Positions 45,043 to 54,200 of a stretch of DNA of 64,000 nucleotides are shown one piece after another. Source of the stretch: Streptomyces sp. CBMA291 (GTDB lineage: Bacteria; Actinomycetota; Actinomycetes; Streptomycetales; Streptomycetaceae); the NCBI RefSeq assembly GCF_014596525.1, contig NZ_MSJP01000105.1, positions 123,125 through 187,124 of the forward strand. The letters run 5' to 3'. Under the pieces are notes generated by a model that was given only the letters and a program-made list of their open reading frames with translations, was not told the origin of the DNA and did not search any database. Position 1 is the first letter of the stretch. Each line of letters opens with the position of its first letter. A program made the translations under genes and the position numbers.

Positions 45043-45069
45043 GGCTCCTTCCCCACCGCAGAAGGAGCC
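45043..45069 (+). terminator. Stem-loop after the small membrane ORF
   Basis: ggctccttc / gaaggagcc, 9-bp perfect arms with a 9-base loop. Confidence 0.55.
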
Positions 45070-45221
45070 CTCACCCACCTGAGATGGGCGGACGTGAGGT
45101 ACTTGGCCTGTCTGGCTTGGGGCCGAGTCCGCTAAACATTCGACCTCGCCTGCCACAACTGGAATCCCCCGTAAGGAGCCCTGAGCGGCCTCCACGCCTT
45201 GGCACCGGCCTACGTGTTTGA

Positions 45222-45518
45222 AGGGCCGATGCCGACAAGGTCCACTTGAAAAGCGGCGACGGGCCGCTCTGGACACGGAATGAGTCCCGCGGCATTGCGC
45301 TCGGGCTGGTCGGCCACGGAGCCGGTCCGTCGGCCGCCGCGCCGCACGTACGCCCATGGGCCTGGTTCGAGAGCAGGCGGCCGCTTCCCGGCGTCGGCCC
45401 CCTGTCCGACCAGCCCGTGCGCTTCGGAGCGGACGGTGGGACCCACGGCCTCCGATGGGAGACCCGCCACCGCATCACCATCGCCGCACACGCCCGTGAA
45501 TGGGACATCATCCTGTGA
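45222..45518 (+). pseudogene. cas5: 3' fragment of cas5e (type I-E Cascade)
   Basis: The open segment after the stop at 45219 ends LSDQPVRFGADGGTHGLRWE, then RITIAAHAREWDIIL. The DxPVxF...R...R pattern is typical of the C-terminal strand region of Cas5. The stop overlaps the GTG of the following cas6e-like gene exactly as in intact type I-E operons. The N-terminal two thirds is missing. The call rests mostly on context. Confidence 0.5.
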
Positions 45519-46264
45519 ACAAGACCACCGCCGCGTCGCATACGCCATCGAGCGCGGGCGAAGCCGCCGGATTCGTCGCCGCGCAGACTCTGCTGGCCCT
45601 GGACGCCCGGCATCCGTTCGTCGCCAGATCGCTCATCGACGCACAGGACATGCACCGAACCGTCATGAGCGGCTTCCCCGGCTGGGTGGACGATGGCAGC
45701 CCGGACCCGCGTGCCCAGATGGGCATCCTGTCGACCTGGACCGTCGACCTTCGTCAGGCACGGCTCAATCTGGTGGTCCAGTCGTCGCTCCCCGCCGACT
45801 GGAGCGGTATCCCCCGCGCGGCCCTGGCCGAGAAGCCGGAGCCCCTCACCGTCGACCGCACCTTCCGCATCGGCGACCAGGTCGCTTTCCGTACGGTCGT
45901 CAATCCTGTACACAGCGTTCCGCCTCCCCCTGGCTCGCCGCCGAAGACCAGGGGGACCCGAGTCCCCCACACCCGTCCCGAACATGTGAAGGGGTGATTC
46001 GCGCGCCGCCTCCAGCCGCCCGGCGAACCTGCGGTCGCCCGGGGCGGTGTCACCCGCATCGGAGCGGACACCGACATCGACCGGATCGCCGTACGCATGC
46101 TTCCGAACGTCTCCAGCCCGGCACCGCACAAGGGCCTGCGCATCGCTCGTGCGGAGATCAAAGGCACCCTCACGGTCACCGACCCCAAGGTGTTCGTCGC
46201 GGCCCTCGCCCAGGGCATCGGCCACGCACGCGCGTACAGCTGCGGGCTGGTCCTCGTGCGCTGA
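45515..46264 (+). pseudogene. cas6e: cas6e (CRISPR RNA endonuclease) with one in-frame stop
   Basis: The reading frame gives DMHRTVMSGFPGWVDDGSPD, WSGIPRAALAEKPEPLTVDR, FRIGDQVAFRTVVNPVHSVP and HTRPEHVKG, then TGA at 45995-45997. The same frame continues FARRLQPPGEPAVARGGVTR, RMLPNVSSPAPHKGLRIARA, EIKGTLTVTDPKVFVAALAQ and ends GIGHARAYSCGLVLVR, stop. The whole is 249 codons, the normal Cas6e/CasE length. A Trp codon is expected at the TGA (K-x-W-F), so one G-to-A change killed the gene. The glycine-rich C-terminal RNA-binding loop is intact. Confidence 0.85.
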
Positions 46265-46349
46265 ACGGCCCGGCCGCCCGTCGAAAACACCCCCACCCCG
46301 CCCCCGGCCGAAACCGGCCCGGGACGGGGTGAGGTGCAAGCGGAAGTGG

Positions 46350-46583
46350 CTACTTGCCGGTAGTCGCCGGAGTGTCGGTGGGTGTCGACGGGTCCGGGGT
46401 TTCCTCGAAGGAGACCTTGCCCATGTGGCGGTTCATCGACTTCATCAGGAGCCAGACCGCGACGGCGAGGACGGCGAAGACCACGAAGCCGAGGACTCCG
46501 GGGGTGACCTTGTTCTTGTCCAGCTCTTCGGCGGCGAAGGGGACCCACTGGGTCAGTGCCAGATGTGCGCTCATGTCAGTCAT
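46350..46583 (-). CDS. Small single-span membrane protein downstream of mca
   Basis: 77 aa, one helix (VTPGVLGFVVFAVLAVAVWL), a basic segment (KSMNRHMGKVSF) and an acidic Thr/Pro tail. It overlaps the mca stop by 8 bp, so it is co-translated with mca. ATG 46583 or the ATG three codons later may be used. Found beside mca in other streptomycetes as I remember. Function unknown. Confidence 0.8.
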   Translation of the reverse strand: MTDMSAHLALTQWVPFAAEELDKNKVTPGVLGFVVFAVLAVAVWLLMKSMNRHMGKVSFEETPDPSTPTDTPATTGK

Positions 46584-47457
46584 TGTCCCGGACGCCCGCG
46601 AAGAGATCTTGCTCGGGGAGGGAAGTCGGCACCAGCGCCTTGCTCAGCTCGTACTCCTCCGTCGGCCAGACCTCCTTCTGGATCTCCATGGGGACCCGGA
46701 ACCAGCCGCCGTCGGGGTCGATCTGGGTGCGGTGGGCCAGCAGCGCCTTGTCGCGGATCTCGAAGAAGTCGGCGCAGGGGACGAAGGTGGTCAGCGTCCG
46801 CTCCTTGCGCTCGAAGTCCTTCCAGCGCTCCAGCCACTCGCCGTACGGGGACTCCAGACCGCGCGCGAGGAGCGCCTCGTGCAGGGCGGTGGTGCGGACG
46901 CGGTTGAAGCCCTGGTTGTAGTAGAGCTTCAGGGGCTGCCAGACCGGGCCGAACTCGCTCTCCGGGTACTTCTCGGCGTCGGTCGCGCCGTCGAAGGCCA
47001 CCATCGTGATCTTGTGGGTCATGATGTGGTCGGGGTGCGGGTACCCGCCGTTCTCGTCGTAGGTCGTGATGACCTGCGGGCGGAACGAGCGGATCTTGCG
47101 GACCAGTTCGCCGGCCGCCTTGTCGACGTCCTCCAGGGCGAAGCAGCCCTCGGGAAGCGGCGGCAGCGGGTCGCCCTCGGGGAGACCGGAGTCGACGAAC
47201 CCCAGCCACTCCTGGGACACGCCCAGGATCTCGCGGGCCTCGTCCATCTCCTTGCGGCGCACCTCGTGGATGTTCCGCTCGATCTCGGGGTCGCCCTGAA
47301 GCTGGGGATTGAGGACCGAGCCACGCTCGCCGCCCGTGCACGTCACCACCATGACGTCCACCCCCTCGGACACGTACTTGGCCATCGTGGCCGCACCCTT
47401 GCTCGACTCATCGTCGGGGTGGGCGTGAACGGCCATCAGTCGCAGCTGCTCAGTCAA
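46576..47457 (-). CDS. mca: Mycothiol S-conjugate amidase
   Basis: 293 aa. Mca hydrolyses mycothiol S-conjugates to a mercapturic acid for export and GlcN-Ins for recycling. The zinc motif MAVHAHPDDESSKG is at the N-terminus; the metal His of YPHPDHIMTH is also present, as are TTYDENGGYPHPDH and LERWKDFERKERTLTT. TTG 47457 is the start: it puts TEQLRLMAVHAHPDD at the N-terminus as in other Mca, with GAGG upstream. Divergent from the DUF4307 gene. Confidence 0.95.
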   Translation of the reverse strand: MTEQLRLMAVHAHPDDESSKGAATMAKYVSEGVDVMVVTCTGGERGSVLNPQLQGDPEIERNIHEVRRKEMDEAREILGVSQEWLGFVDSGLPEGDPLPPLPEGCFALEDVDKAAGELVRKIRSFRPQVITTYDENGGYPHPDHIMTHKITMVAFDGATDAEKYPESEFGPVWQPLKLYYNQGFNRVRTTALHEALLARGLESPYGEWLERWKDFERKERTLTTFVPCADFFEIRDKALLAHRTQIDPDGGWFRVPMEIQKEVWPTEEYELSKALVPTSLPEQDLFAGVRDND

Positions 47458-47495
47458 GACTCGATCCTCAGTGATTCGACGCGGAGGGTGGTCTC

Positions 47496-47501
47496 TATAG
47501 T
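47496..47501 (+). promoter_or_regulatory. Candidate -10 box (tatagt) for the DUF4307 gene
   Basis: tatagt in the 98-bp divergent gap, about 55 bp before the ATG, with a weak ttcgac 15 bp upstream. Confidence 0.4.
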
Positions 47502-47555
47502 GACGGAATCGGGGGAGGGAAAATTCCGCCACCCCCGGCTTCGAGAGGATCGATC

Positions 47556-47957
47556 ATGAGCGCGGCTCCAGAGCAGCTGCCCGAGGGTCGCTACGGGCGC
47601 TCCGCGGACGAGGCGGCGGACCGCAAGCTCAAGATCACGGGCGCGGTGCTCGGAGTCCTCTTCCTCGGCCTGATGGGCTGGTTCGGCTGGCACTACGTGG
47701 TCGACAGCAAGATCAGCGCCGAGATGATCAAGTTCGACGTGGTGAGCGCCACCGAGGTCCAGGTCCATCTGGAGATCCGCAAGGACGAGGGCGTCAAGGG
47801 CGTCTGCACCCTGCGCTCGCGCTCCGAGGACGGCGCCGAGGTCGCCCGCAAGGACGTACGGGTCGACGACCCGGCCGGCCGGGTCGATCAGGTCTTCTCC
47901 CTCCGCACCACCGCCCGCGCCACGAGCGCCGAGCTGATCGGGTGTACGACCCGGTAG
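47556..47957 (+). CDS. DUF4307 membrane protein
   Basis: 133 aa. A short cytoplasmic N-terminus (PEGRYGRSADEAADRKL), one helix (GAVLGVLFLGLMGWFGWHYV) and an extracellular beta-rich domain with two Cys. Paired divergently with mca in many actinobacteria. No function is known. It probably has its own promoter (tatagt). Confidence 0.85.
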   Translation: MSAAPEQLPEGRYGRSADEAADRKLKITGAVLGVLFLGLMGWFGWHYVVDSKISAEMIKFDVVSATEVQVHLEIRKDEGVKGVCTLRSRSEDGAEVARKDVRVDDPAGRVDQVFSLRTTARATSAELIGCTTR

Positions 47958-48145
47958 CGGTGGGTAGGGACGGGGTGTCGAGTCCTGGCGAGTCACCTCG
48001 GTGACCTGGGGAGACTCAATCCTCGTGGTTTATGTCCTCCCGCTTTTCGCCACTCATTGTTAGGCTCGTGGTTTCGCCCACCCGGACAGCACCGCTGCCC
48101 GTGTAGGGCGTTGCTTTGTATTCCCAGTACCTACGAGGAGCACCT

Positions 48146-48643
48146 GTGACCCAGACCAGCGACAACGTCACCTGGCTCACCCAGGAGGCGTACAACAAGC
48201 TCAAGGACGAGCTTGAGTACCTGTCTGGTCCCGCGCGTACCGAGATCGCCGCGAAGATCGCCGCCGCGCGCGAAGAGGGCGACCTGCGCGAGAACGGCGG
48301 GTACCACGCGGCCAAGGAGGAGCAGGGCAAGCAGGAGCTCCGGGTCCGCCAGCTCACCCAGCTGCTCCAGCACGCCAAGGTGGGCGAGGCCCCGGCGGAC
48401 GACGGCATCGTCGAGCCCGGCATGGTCGTGACCATCGCGTTCGACGGTGACGAGAACGACACGATGACCTTCCTGCTCGCCTCCCGCGAGTACGCGAGCG
48501 GTGACATCGAGACGTACTCTCCGCAGTCGCCGCTCGGCGTCGGGCTCAACGGCAAGAAGGCCGGTGAGGACGCCGAGTACGAGCTGCCGAACGGCAAGAA
48601 GGCCTCGGTGAAGATCCTCAGCGCGAAGCCGTACTCCGCCTGA
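48146..48643 (+). CDS. greA: Transcription elongation factor GreA
   Basis: 165 aa. N-terminal coiled coil with the acidic tip (EEGDLRENGGYHAAKEEQGK) that enters the RNA polymerase secondary channel and stimulates transcript cleavage; the C-terminal FKBP-like domain ends SPLGVGLNGKKAGEDAEYEL. GTG 48146 has GAGGAG upstream. A strong terminator follows. Complete. Confidence 0.95.
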   Translation: MTQTSDNVTWLTQEAYNKLKDELEYLSGPARTEIAAKIAAAREEGDLRENGGYHAAKEEQGKQELRVRQLTQLLQHAKVGEAPADDGIVEPGMVVTIAFDGDENDTMTFLLASREYASGDIETYSPQSPLGVGLNGKKAGEDAEYELPNGKKASVKILSAKPYSA

Positions 48644-48662
48644 GACGCCTCTCCGATCGCTT

Positions 48663-48695
48663 GAAGGGCCGGCCCCCGCGTGGGGCCGGCCCTTC
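48663..48695. terminator. greA terminator
   Basis: gaagggccggcccc / ggggccggcccttc, 14-bp perfect arms with a 5-base loop, 20 bp past the stop. It may also serve the convergent ABC operon. Confidence 0.85.
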
Positions 48696-48739
48696 GTGCA
48701 CGTGTGTGGCGCGGGGCCCGGCAGGCGGACCCTACGGCC

Positions 48740-49591
48740 TCAGGAGGCCGCCGAGCGGTACTTGTGCACCGCGAGGGTCCGGAAGACGACCAGGATGACC
48801 AGGGAGAAGAGGAGCGAGGCCCAGACCGAGTGCCGCATCGGCCAGGCCTCGGACGCGACCACGCCCGGGTTGCCGAAGAGCTCCCGGCAGGCCTGGACGG
48901 TGGCGCTGAACGGGTTCCACTCGGCGATGTGCCGGATCCACGGGGTCATGCCCGCCGTCGGCACGAAGGCGTTGGAGATGAACGTGACCGGGAAGAGCCA
49001 GATCAGGCCGCCCGAGGTCGCCGCCTCCGGGGTGCGGACCGAGAGCCCGATCAGGGCGCCGATCCACGAGAACGCGTAACCGAGGAAGAGCAGCAGCCCG
49101 AAGGCGCCCACCGCCTTGGGCAGCCCCTCGTGGAAACGCCAGCCGACGAGCAGCGCGACGACCGCGAGGACCACCAGGGTGAGGGCGGTCTGCACGAGGT
49201 CCGCGAGCGTACGCCCGGTGAGGACGGCGCCCCGGGCCATCGGCAGCGAGCGGAAGCGGTCGATCAGGCCCTTGTGCATGTCGTCGGCGATGCCCGCGCC
49301 CGCGCCCGCCGTGGCGAACGTGACCGTCTGGGCGAAGATGCCGGCCATCAGGAACTCGCGGTACGCCTGCGGGCTCGTACTGCCGTCGACGACCAGCGAG
49401 CCGCCGAAGACGTAGCTGAACAGCACCACGAACATGACGGGCTGGATGAGCCCGAAGATGACCATCTCGGGGATTCTGGTCATGCGGATGAGGTTGCGCT
49501 GGGCGACGACGAGGGAGTCGCCGACGGACTGCGCGATCCGGCCGCGCGGGCGCATCGCCGGTGCGATGAGGGTCTCGGTTCCGCCGGTCAC
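48740..49591 (-). CDS. ABC-2 type permease (DrrB-like)
   Basis: 283 aa, six helices in the ABC-2 layout: RNLIRMTRIPEMVIFGLIQP, AGIFAQTVTFATAGAGAGIA, DRFRSLPMARGAVLTGRTLA, and IAEWNPFSATVQACRELFG near the end (the NP-F motif). It exports a hydrophobic compound with the ATPase encoded just upstream. GTG start overlaps the ATPase stop (GTGA). Confidence 0.92.
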   Translation of the reverse strand: MTGGTETLIAPAMRPRGRIAQSVGDSLVVAQRNLIRMTRIPEMVIFGLIQPVMFVVLFSYVFGGSLVVDGSTSPQAYREFLMAGIFAQTVTFATAGAGAGIADDMHKGLIDRFRSLPMARGAVLTGRTLADLVQTALTLVVLAVVALLVGWRFHEGLPKAVGAFGLLLFLGYAFSWIGALIGLSVRTPEAATSGGLIWLFPVTFISNAFVPTAGMTPWIRHIAEWNPFSATVQACRELFGNPGVVASEAWPMRHSVWASLLFSLVILVVFRTLAVHKYRSAAS

Positions 49592-50694
49592 TTCGCCGTC
49601 TCCTTCGTACGCCCCTGGCCCCGCCCGTCCGGCCCGTCCGGCCCGTCCCGCCTGCCCTGTCCGTCCCGTCCGTCCTGTCCGGCCCGTCCGGGCCGCTCCG
49701 CCGTCCCCTCGCCGTTCTCCCCGCCGTTCTCCTCCCGCTGCTCGGCGGTGTGGCCGGTGAGGGAGAGGAACACGTCGTCGAGGGTGGGGCGGCGCAGTCC
49801 GATGTCGTCGATCTCGACCCCCACCGCGTCCAGCTCGCGGATGACCTCGGCGAGCAGCCGGGCGCCGCCGGAGACGGGGACGGTGAGCTTGCGGACGTGC
49901 TCCTCCACGGAGACCTCGCCGTGGCCGAGACCCGCGAGGCCGTGGCGGGCGAGGACGCTCCGGGCGTCGGCGATCATCCCCGGGGTGTGGACGACGACCT
50001 CGACCCGCTCGCCGCCCGTCTGCGCCTTCAGCTGGTCGGAGGTGCCGCGCGCGATGACCCTGCCGTGGTCGACGACACAGATGTCGTGGGCGAGGTGGTC
50101 GGCCTCCTCCAGGTACTGGGTGGTGAGCAGGAGGGTGGTGCCGCCCGCCACGAGTTCCTTGATGACCTCCCACAGGGCCTGCCGGTTCCGGGGGTCGAGA
50201 CCGGTCGTCGGCTCGTCCATGAACATGACGGGCGGGGAGACGACGAGGGCGGCGGCGAGGTCGAGACGGCGCCGCATGCCGCCGGAGTACGTCTTGGCGG
50301 GGCGGTCGGCGGCGTCCGCGAGGCCGAACCGTTCGAGCAGCTCACCGGCGCGCAGCTTCGCCGCCTTGCCGCTCATCTGGTAGAGCCGCCCGACCATCCG
50401 CAGGTTCTCGCGGCCGGTGAGGTACTCGTCGACGGCGGCGAACTGGCCGGAGAGCCCGATGGAGCGGCGCACCTCGTCGGGGCGGGCGAGGACGTCGATC
50501 CCCGCCACGACGGCCGTTCCCCGGTCGGGCCGGAGCAGGGTGGTCAGGACGCGGACGGCGGTCGTCTTGCCCGCGCCGTTCGGCCCCAGCAAGCCCAGGA
50601 CGGTGCCCTCGGGTACATCGAGGTCCACTCCGTCCAGGGCTCGTACATCGCCGAAGGTCTTCACCAGACCCTCCGCGTAGATCGCGCCTGGCAT
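49588..50694 (-). CDS. ABC transporter ATPase (DrrA-like)
   Basis: 368 aa. Walker A GLLGPNGAGKTTAVRVL, signature YSGGMRRRLDLAAAL, Walker B VMFMDEPTTGLDP, H-loop TTQYLEEADHLAHD. The C-terminal DrrA domain holds LRRPTLDDVFLSLTGHTAEQ. A further 45 residues are an Arg/Gly/Asp run encoded by gtccggcccgtcc-type repeats. Likely a drug or lipid exporter; in clusters DrrAB gives anthracycline resistance, but no such cluster is adjacent. Starts divergently from the XRE gene. Confidence 0.93.
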   Translation of the reverse strand: MPGAIYAEGLVKTFGDVRALDGVDLDVPEGTVLGLLGPNGAGKTTAVRVLTTLLRPDRGTAVVAGIDVLARPDEVRRSIGLSGQFAAVDEYLTGRENLRMVGRLYQMSGKAAKLRAGELLERFGLADAADRPAKTYSGGMRRRLDLAAALVVSPPVMFMDEPTTGLDPRNRQALWEVIKELVAGGTTLLLTTQYLEEADHLAHDICVVDHGRVIARGTSDQLKAQTGGERVEVVVHTPGMIADARSVLARHGLAGLGHGEVSVEEHVRKLTVPVSGGARLLAEVIRELDAVGVEIDDIGLRRPTLDDVFLSLTGHTAEQREENGGENGEGTAERPGRAGQDGRDGQGRRDGPDGPDGRGQGRTKETAK

Positions 50695-50912
50695 GTGGTC
50701 TCCCAGGGTGATACGGGCGTTTTCCACCGATCGTAGGTTTTCCGGGACGCCCTTGCCCGGCGAACGAGTGATCCTCGCCACACCTTCACATGCCGGCGTC
50801 CGGCTCCCCGGGGACGCTCCCCCGCCCTGTTGGCCGGCCGTTGGCGGACCGTTGATCGGGCCCCCGAGACTGAGCCCCTGGCACGGAAGCGCCAGGGAAC
50901 GGGGGACCACGG

Positions 50913-51560
50913 ATGACGGTCGAAACACAGAGGACGTACGGCGGAGACGGGACGGGTACGGGTACGGGTACCGGCACGGGTACGGCCGGTTCCGGCTTCG
51001 AGGGCCATGGGGCGTGCCCGTGGACGGAGCTGGCCGCCGAGATGCGCCGGATCAAGAGCACCACCCGCCTGAGCTACGGGCAGCTCGCGCAGCGCACCCA
51101 CTACAGCCGCTCCTCCTGGGAGCGGTTCCTCAACCGGAAGCAGCTGCCGAGCCGGGTCGCGGTGCAGGAGTTCGCGGCGGCCTCCGGCCAGGATCCCCGC
51201 CCGCTCCTGACCCGCCTCGAACTCTCCGTCGCCCACGAGCGGGCGATACGGACGGGCGGGGGACGGACGGGCGGGGGACGGACGGGATCGGGATCGGGGT
51301 CACGGCCGGGGCCACGGTCGGGGACAGGACCGGGGTCGGGGACGGGGACGACGCCGGGGACGGGGAGGAAAGCGGGGGCGCCCGTGGGGGCGCGGGCAGA
51401 CGTGGAGGCGGGTGACGGCGCCCCGCCGCCCGTCGCCCCGGCCGGGGCCCGCGCCGAGAACCGCGCCGATCTCCTCCCGCCGTTCCAGCCCTTCGGGCTC
51501 GTCGCGGTGGGGGCCCTGGCCGGTGGCCTGCTGACCTTGCTGGCCCGCGCGGCCTGGTGA
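50913..51560 (+). CDS. Membrane-anchored Xre-type HTH protein
   Basis: 215 aa. After a Gly/Thr repeat head comes a HTH region: LAAEMRRIKSTTRLSYGQLA, THYSRSSWERFLNRKQLPSR, VAVQEFAAASG. A long Gly/Thr/Ser/Arg linker of repeats precedes one C-terminal membrane helix (FGLVAVGALAGGLLTLLARA). This layout is common in streptomycetes. Both low-complexity parts are encoded by short DNA repeats (gggtac, ggacgg). Confidence 0.8.
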   Translation: MTVETQRTYGGDGTGTGTGTGTGTAGSGFEGHGACPWTELAAEMRRIKSTTRLSYGQLAQRTHYSRSSWERFLNRKQLPSRVAVQEFAAASGQDPRPLLTRLELSVAHERAIRTGGGRTGGGRTGSGSGSRPGPRSGTGPGSGTGTTPGTGRKAGAPVGARADVEAGDGAPPPVAPAGARAENRADLLPPFQPFGLVAVGALAGGLLTLLARAAW

Positions 51561-51743
51561 CCTGGTGACCTGATGGCCTCGCGGGACGGGCGTACGGCTC
51601 CGGGGGGGGGCGGGCATGCGGCTCAGTGCGGGCGGTACGTCTCCGGGCGCATGGTCCGGGGGCCGGGGGCCGGGCTGGGCCGTACGCCCTATGCCCGTAT
51701 ACCCGTACGCCCAGCGCTCACCCAGCCCCGTGTGCCCCAGGGC

Positions 51744-52973
51744 TCACCCCAGTACCGTGTACCCCGCGTCCCGCAGCGCCGCCTCCACCTCCCGGCAGTG
51801 GTCGGGGCCCTTGGTCTCCAGGTGCAGTTCCACCTCGGCTTCCGTGAGGCCGAGCCGGGGATCGGTCCGTACGTGGCTCACGTCCAGGACGTTCGCGTCG
51901 GCCACCGTGAGGACCGCGAGGAGCGTCGCGAGGGCCCCGGGCCGGTCCGTCACCCGCAGCCGCAGGCTCAGATAGCGGCCCCCGGCGGCCATGCCGTGCC
52001 GCAGGACCCGCTGGAGCAGCAGCGGGTCGACGTTCCCGCCGGAGAGGACCGCGACCACCGGCCCCCGGAACGCGTCCGGCTCGCTCATCAGGGCCGCGAC
52101 CGGGCTGGCGCCCGCCGGTTCGACGACCAGCTTGGCCCGCTCCAGACAGAGCAGCAGCGCCGAGGAGAGCGCGTCCTCGGAGACCGTACGGACCTCGTCG
52201 ACGTACTCCTGGACCAGGGCGAACGGCACGTCGCCCGGCCGTCCCACCCGGATGCCGTCCGCCATCGTCACCGGGGTGTCGACGACCACGGGGTGCCCGG
52301 CGGCCAGCGAGGGCGGATAGGCGGCGGCGCCCTCCGCCTGCACGCCGATCACCCGGACGTCCGGGCGCAGCGACTTCACCGCGAGCGCGATCCCCGACAC
52401 GAGCCCGCCGCCGCCCATGCCGACGACGACGGTCCGCACCTCGGGGCACTGTTCCAGGATCTCCAGGCCCACCGTGCCCTGACCGGCGATGACGTCGGGG
52501 TGGTCGAAGGGGTGGATGAAGACGGCGCCGGTCTCCCGCGCGTACGCCTGCGCCGCCGCGAGCGTCTCGTCGACGACATGCCCGTGCAGCCGCACCTCGG
52601 CGCCGTATTCGCGGGTCGCGGCGACCTTGGGCAGCGGGGCGCCGACCGGCATGAAGACGGTGGCGTGGACCCCGAGGAGCCGTGAGGCGAGCGCGACGCC
52701 CTGCGCGTGGTTCCCCGCCGAGGCGGCGACGACCCCGGTGGCCCGCTCCTCGGGCCGCAGCCCGGAGATCCGCACGTAGGCGCCGCGCAGCTTGAAGGAG
52801 CCGGTGCGCTGGAGGTTCTCGCACTTGAGCTGGACGGGGGCTCCCACCAGCGAGGACAGATACCGGCTGCCTTCCATCGCGGTCATCCGGGCGACACCGG
52901 ACAGCATCTTCTGCGCCCCGCGCACGTCGTCGAGCATCAGCCGGTGCGAGGGGTCTGGCCCACGGAAGCTCAT
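51744..52973 (-). CDS. ilvA: Threonine ammonia-lyase with ACT-like domain
   Basis: 409 aa PLP enzyme deaminating threonine to 2-oxobutanoate. PLP Lys is in ENLQRTGSFKLRGAY; SAGNHAQGVAL and MGGGGLVSGIAL bind cofactor phosphate. The C-terminal 80 residues (LRLRVTDRPGALATLLAVLT) are an ACT-type domain. One such domain and this length fit the shorter biosynthetic/catabolic type. Complete. No promoter was identified. Confidence 0.93.
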   Translation of the reverse strand: MSFRGPDPSHRLMLDDVRGAQKMLSGVARMTAMEGSRYLSSLVGAPVQLKCENLQRTGSFKLRGAYVRISGLRPEERATGVVAASAGNHAQGVALASRLLGVHATVFMPVGAPLPKVAATREYGAEVRLHGHVVDETLAAAQAYARETGAVFIHPFDHPDVIAGQGTVGLEILEQCPEVRTVVVGMGGGGLVSGIALAVKSLRPDVRVIGVQAEGAAAYPPSLAAGHPVVVDTPVTMADGIRVGRPGDVPFALVQEYVDEVRTVSEDALSSALLLCLERAKLVVEPAGASPVAALMSEPDAFRGPVVAVLSGGNVDPLLLQRVLRHGMAAGGRYLSLRLRVTDRPGALATLLAVLTVADANVLDVSHVRTDPRLGLTEAEVELHLETKGPDHCREVEAALRDAGYTVLG

Positions 52974-53122
52974 GCCTCAGAGTCTCGCAGCTCACGGCCC
53001 TGTCGGCCGCTTACGGGGCGGGGGCGCGGACGGGTTTGCGCAGCGCAGGTACGGACCTCCCCGGGGCCGCGTACTCTGTCCCCCAACCACCGACCACCCC
53101 CGCACGAGAGAGACCCACGGCC

Positions 53123-53695
53123 ATGCCCACATCTCAGGACATGACGACTGCCCTGGACCCCGGTCTCCTCGACGCTCTCCAGCACCAGGTGGCCGTCTTC
53201 GCCCGCCGGGCGGAGCAGACCCGCCTCGGCGGCACCGGCCAGCTCCGCAACTCGATGGACCGCGCCGCCTACCTCCTCCTCAACCGCCTGGACCAGGAAG
53301 GTCCGATGGGTGTGAAGGCGCTGGCGGCGGGGATGGGCATCGACTCCTCCACGGTGACCCGGCAGGTCGCCCCGCTCGTCGACACGGGTCTGGTGAAGCG
53401 GACTTCGCACCCGGAGGACGGGCGGGCGGTCGTGCTCCAGCTGTCGCCGCGCGGGCTGGCCCGGCTCGACGAGGTCCGCGCCTCGCGCCGGCAGCTGATG
53501 GTGGAGGTCACCGACGGCTGGACGGCGGAGGAGCGGGATTCCTTCTGCACCCTGCTCACCCGCTTCAACTCGGCTCTTTCCGCACGGCAGTCGGCGCACG
53601 CGGGCCATCCGCTCCACGCGGTGACGGAGGCCGTACGGGAGGTCAGGGCGGCCGGTGGCGGCGGCTCGGCGACGGAGTCCGCGCCGACCTCTTGA
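53123..53695 (+). CDS. MarR-family regulator
   Basis: 190 aa. The winged helix is RAAYLLLNRLDQEGPMGVKA, GMGIDSSTVTRQVAPLVDTG, LVKRTSHPEDGRAVVLQLSP. It probably represses itself and its neighbours on ligand binding. The downstream sigma-like gene overlaps its 3' end by 41 bp, so the three genes to 54445 form an operon. Confidence 0.9.
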   Translation: MPTSQDMTTALDPGLLDALQHQVAVFARRAEQTRLGGTGQLRNSMDRAAYLLLNRLDQEGPMGVKALAAGMGIDSSTVTRQVAPLVDTGLVKRTSHPEDGRAVVLQLSPRGLARLDEVRASRRQLMVEVTDGWTAEERDSFCTLLTRFNSALSARQSAHAGHPLHAVTEAVREVRAAGGGGSATESAPTS

Positions 53696-54200
53696 CCCCG
53701 CCTCCGCGCTGCCCTCAGATGAGGAGGTGCGAGAGCGTCGGAGCGGAGACGAGGACGAACGTGCCCCGTACGGGCGGGAGTTCGGCGTGTTCGTGGCCGG
53801 GGCCTCGGGGCGGCTGCTGCATGCGGCGACCCTGCTGACGGCCGAGACCCGCACCCACAACCCGTACGCCCAGGCCCTGTTGACCGCCTCGCTCGCGCAC
53901 ACGTACGCGGTGTGGGGGCGGCTGCGCGAGGAGGACCCGTACGAGCTGACGCGGCGGGCGCTCGCCACCCGCTTCGCGCGCACCGCGTGGCGGCACCACG
54001 GCGGTCCGGGGGTGCTCGGCGCGCTGCACCCGCAGGAACGGCTCGTGGTCGTCCTCCGGCTGTACGAGGGAGTCGCCGAGGAGCAGCTCGCGGCGCTGCT
54101 CGGGGTGCCGGAGGCCCGGGTCCGTGCCGTCTGCGCCCGCGCGGTCGCGACGCTCAGGGCCGCCGCCCGGGGGACGGGCCCGGCGGGGAGAGCGGCGTGA
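53655..54200 (+). CDS. Sigma-70 region-4-like protein
   Basis: About 181 aa from 53655; the GTG at 53727 is an alternative. The C-terminal 70 residues (LHPQERLVVVLRLYEGVAEE, QLAALLGVPEARVRAVCARA) form a sigma region 4 type HTH. Region 2 is not obvious: the middle part (ASGRLLHAATLLTAETRTHN, YELTRRALATRF) is helical only, so this may be a degenerate sigma factor. It ends in a GTGA overlap with a membrane protein gene, the usual layout of a sigma and its membrane partner. Confidence 0.65.
   Translation: MAAARRRSPRRPLDPASALPSDEEVRERRSGDEDERAPYGREFGVFVAGASGRLLHAATLLTAETRTHNPYAQALLTASLAHTYAVWGRLREEDPYELTRRALATRFARTAWRHHGGPGVLGALHPQERLVVVLRLYEGVAEEQLAALLGVPEARVRAVCARAVATLRAAARGTGPAGRAA

Noticed and set aside
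44990..46350. A CRISPR array near the dead cas genes
   Set aside because: I scanned both sides for regularly spaced repeats of about 29 bp and found none.
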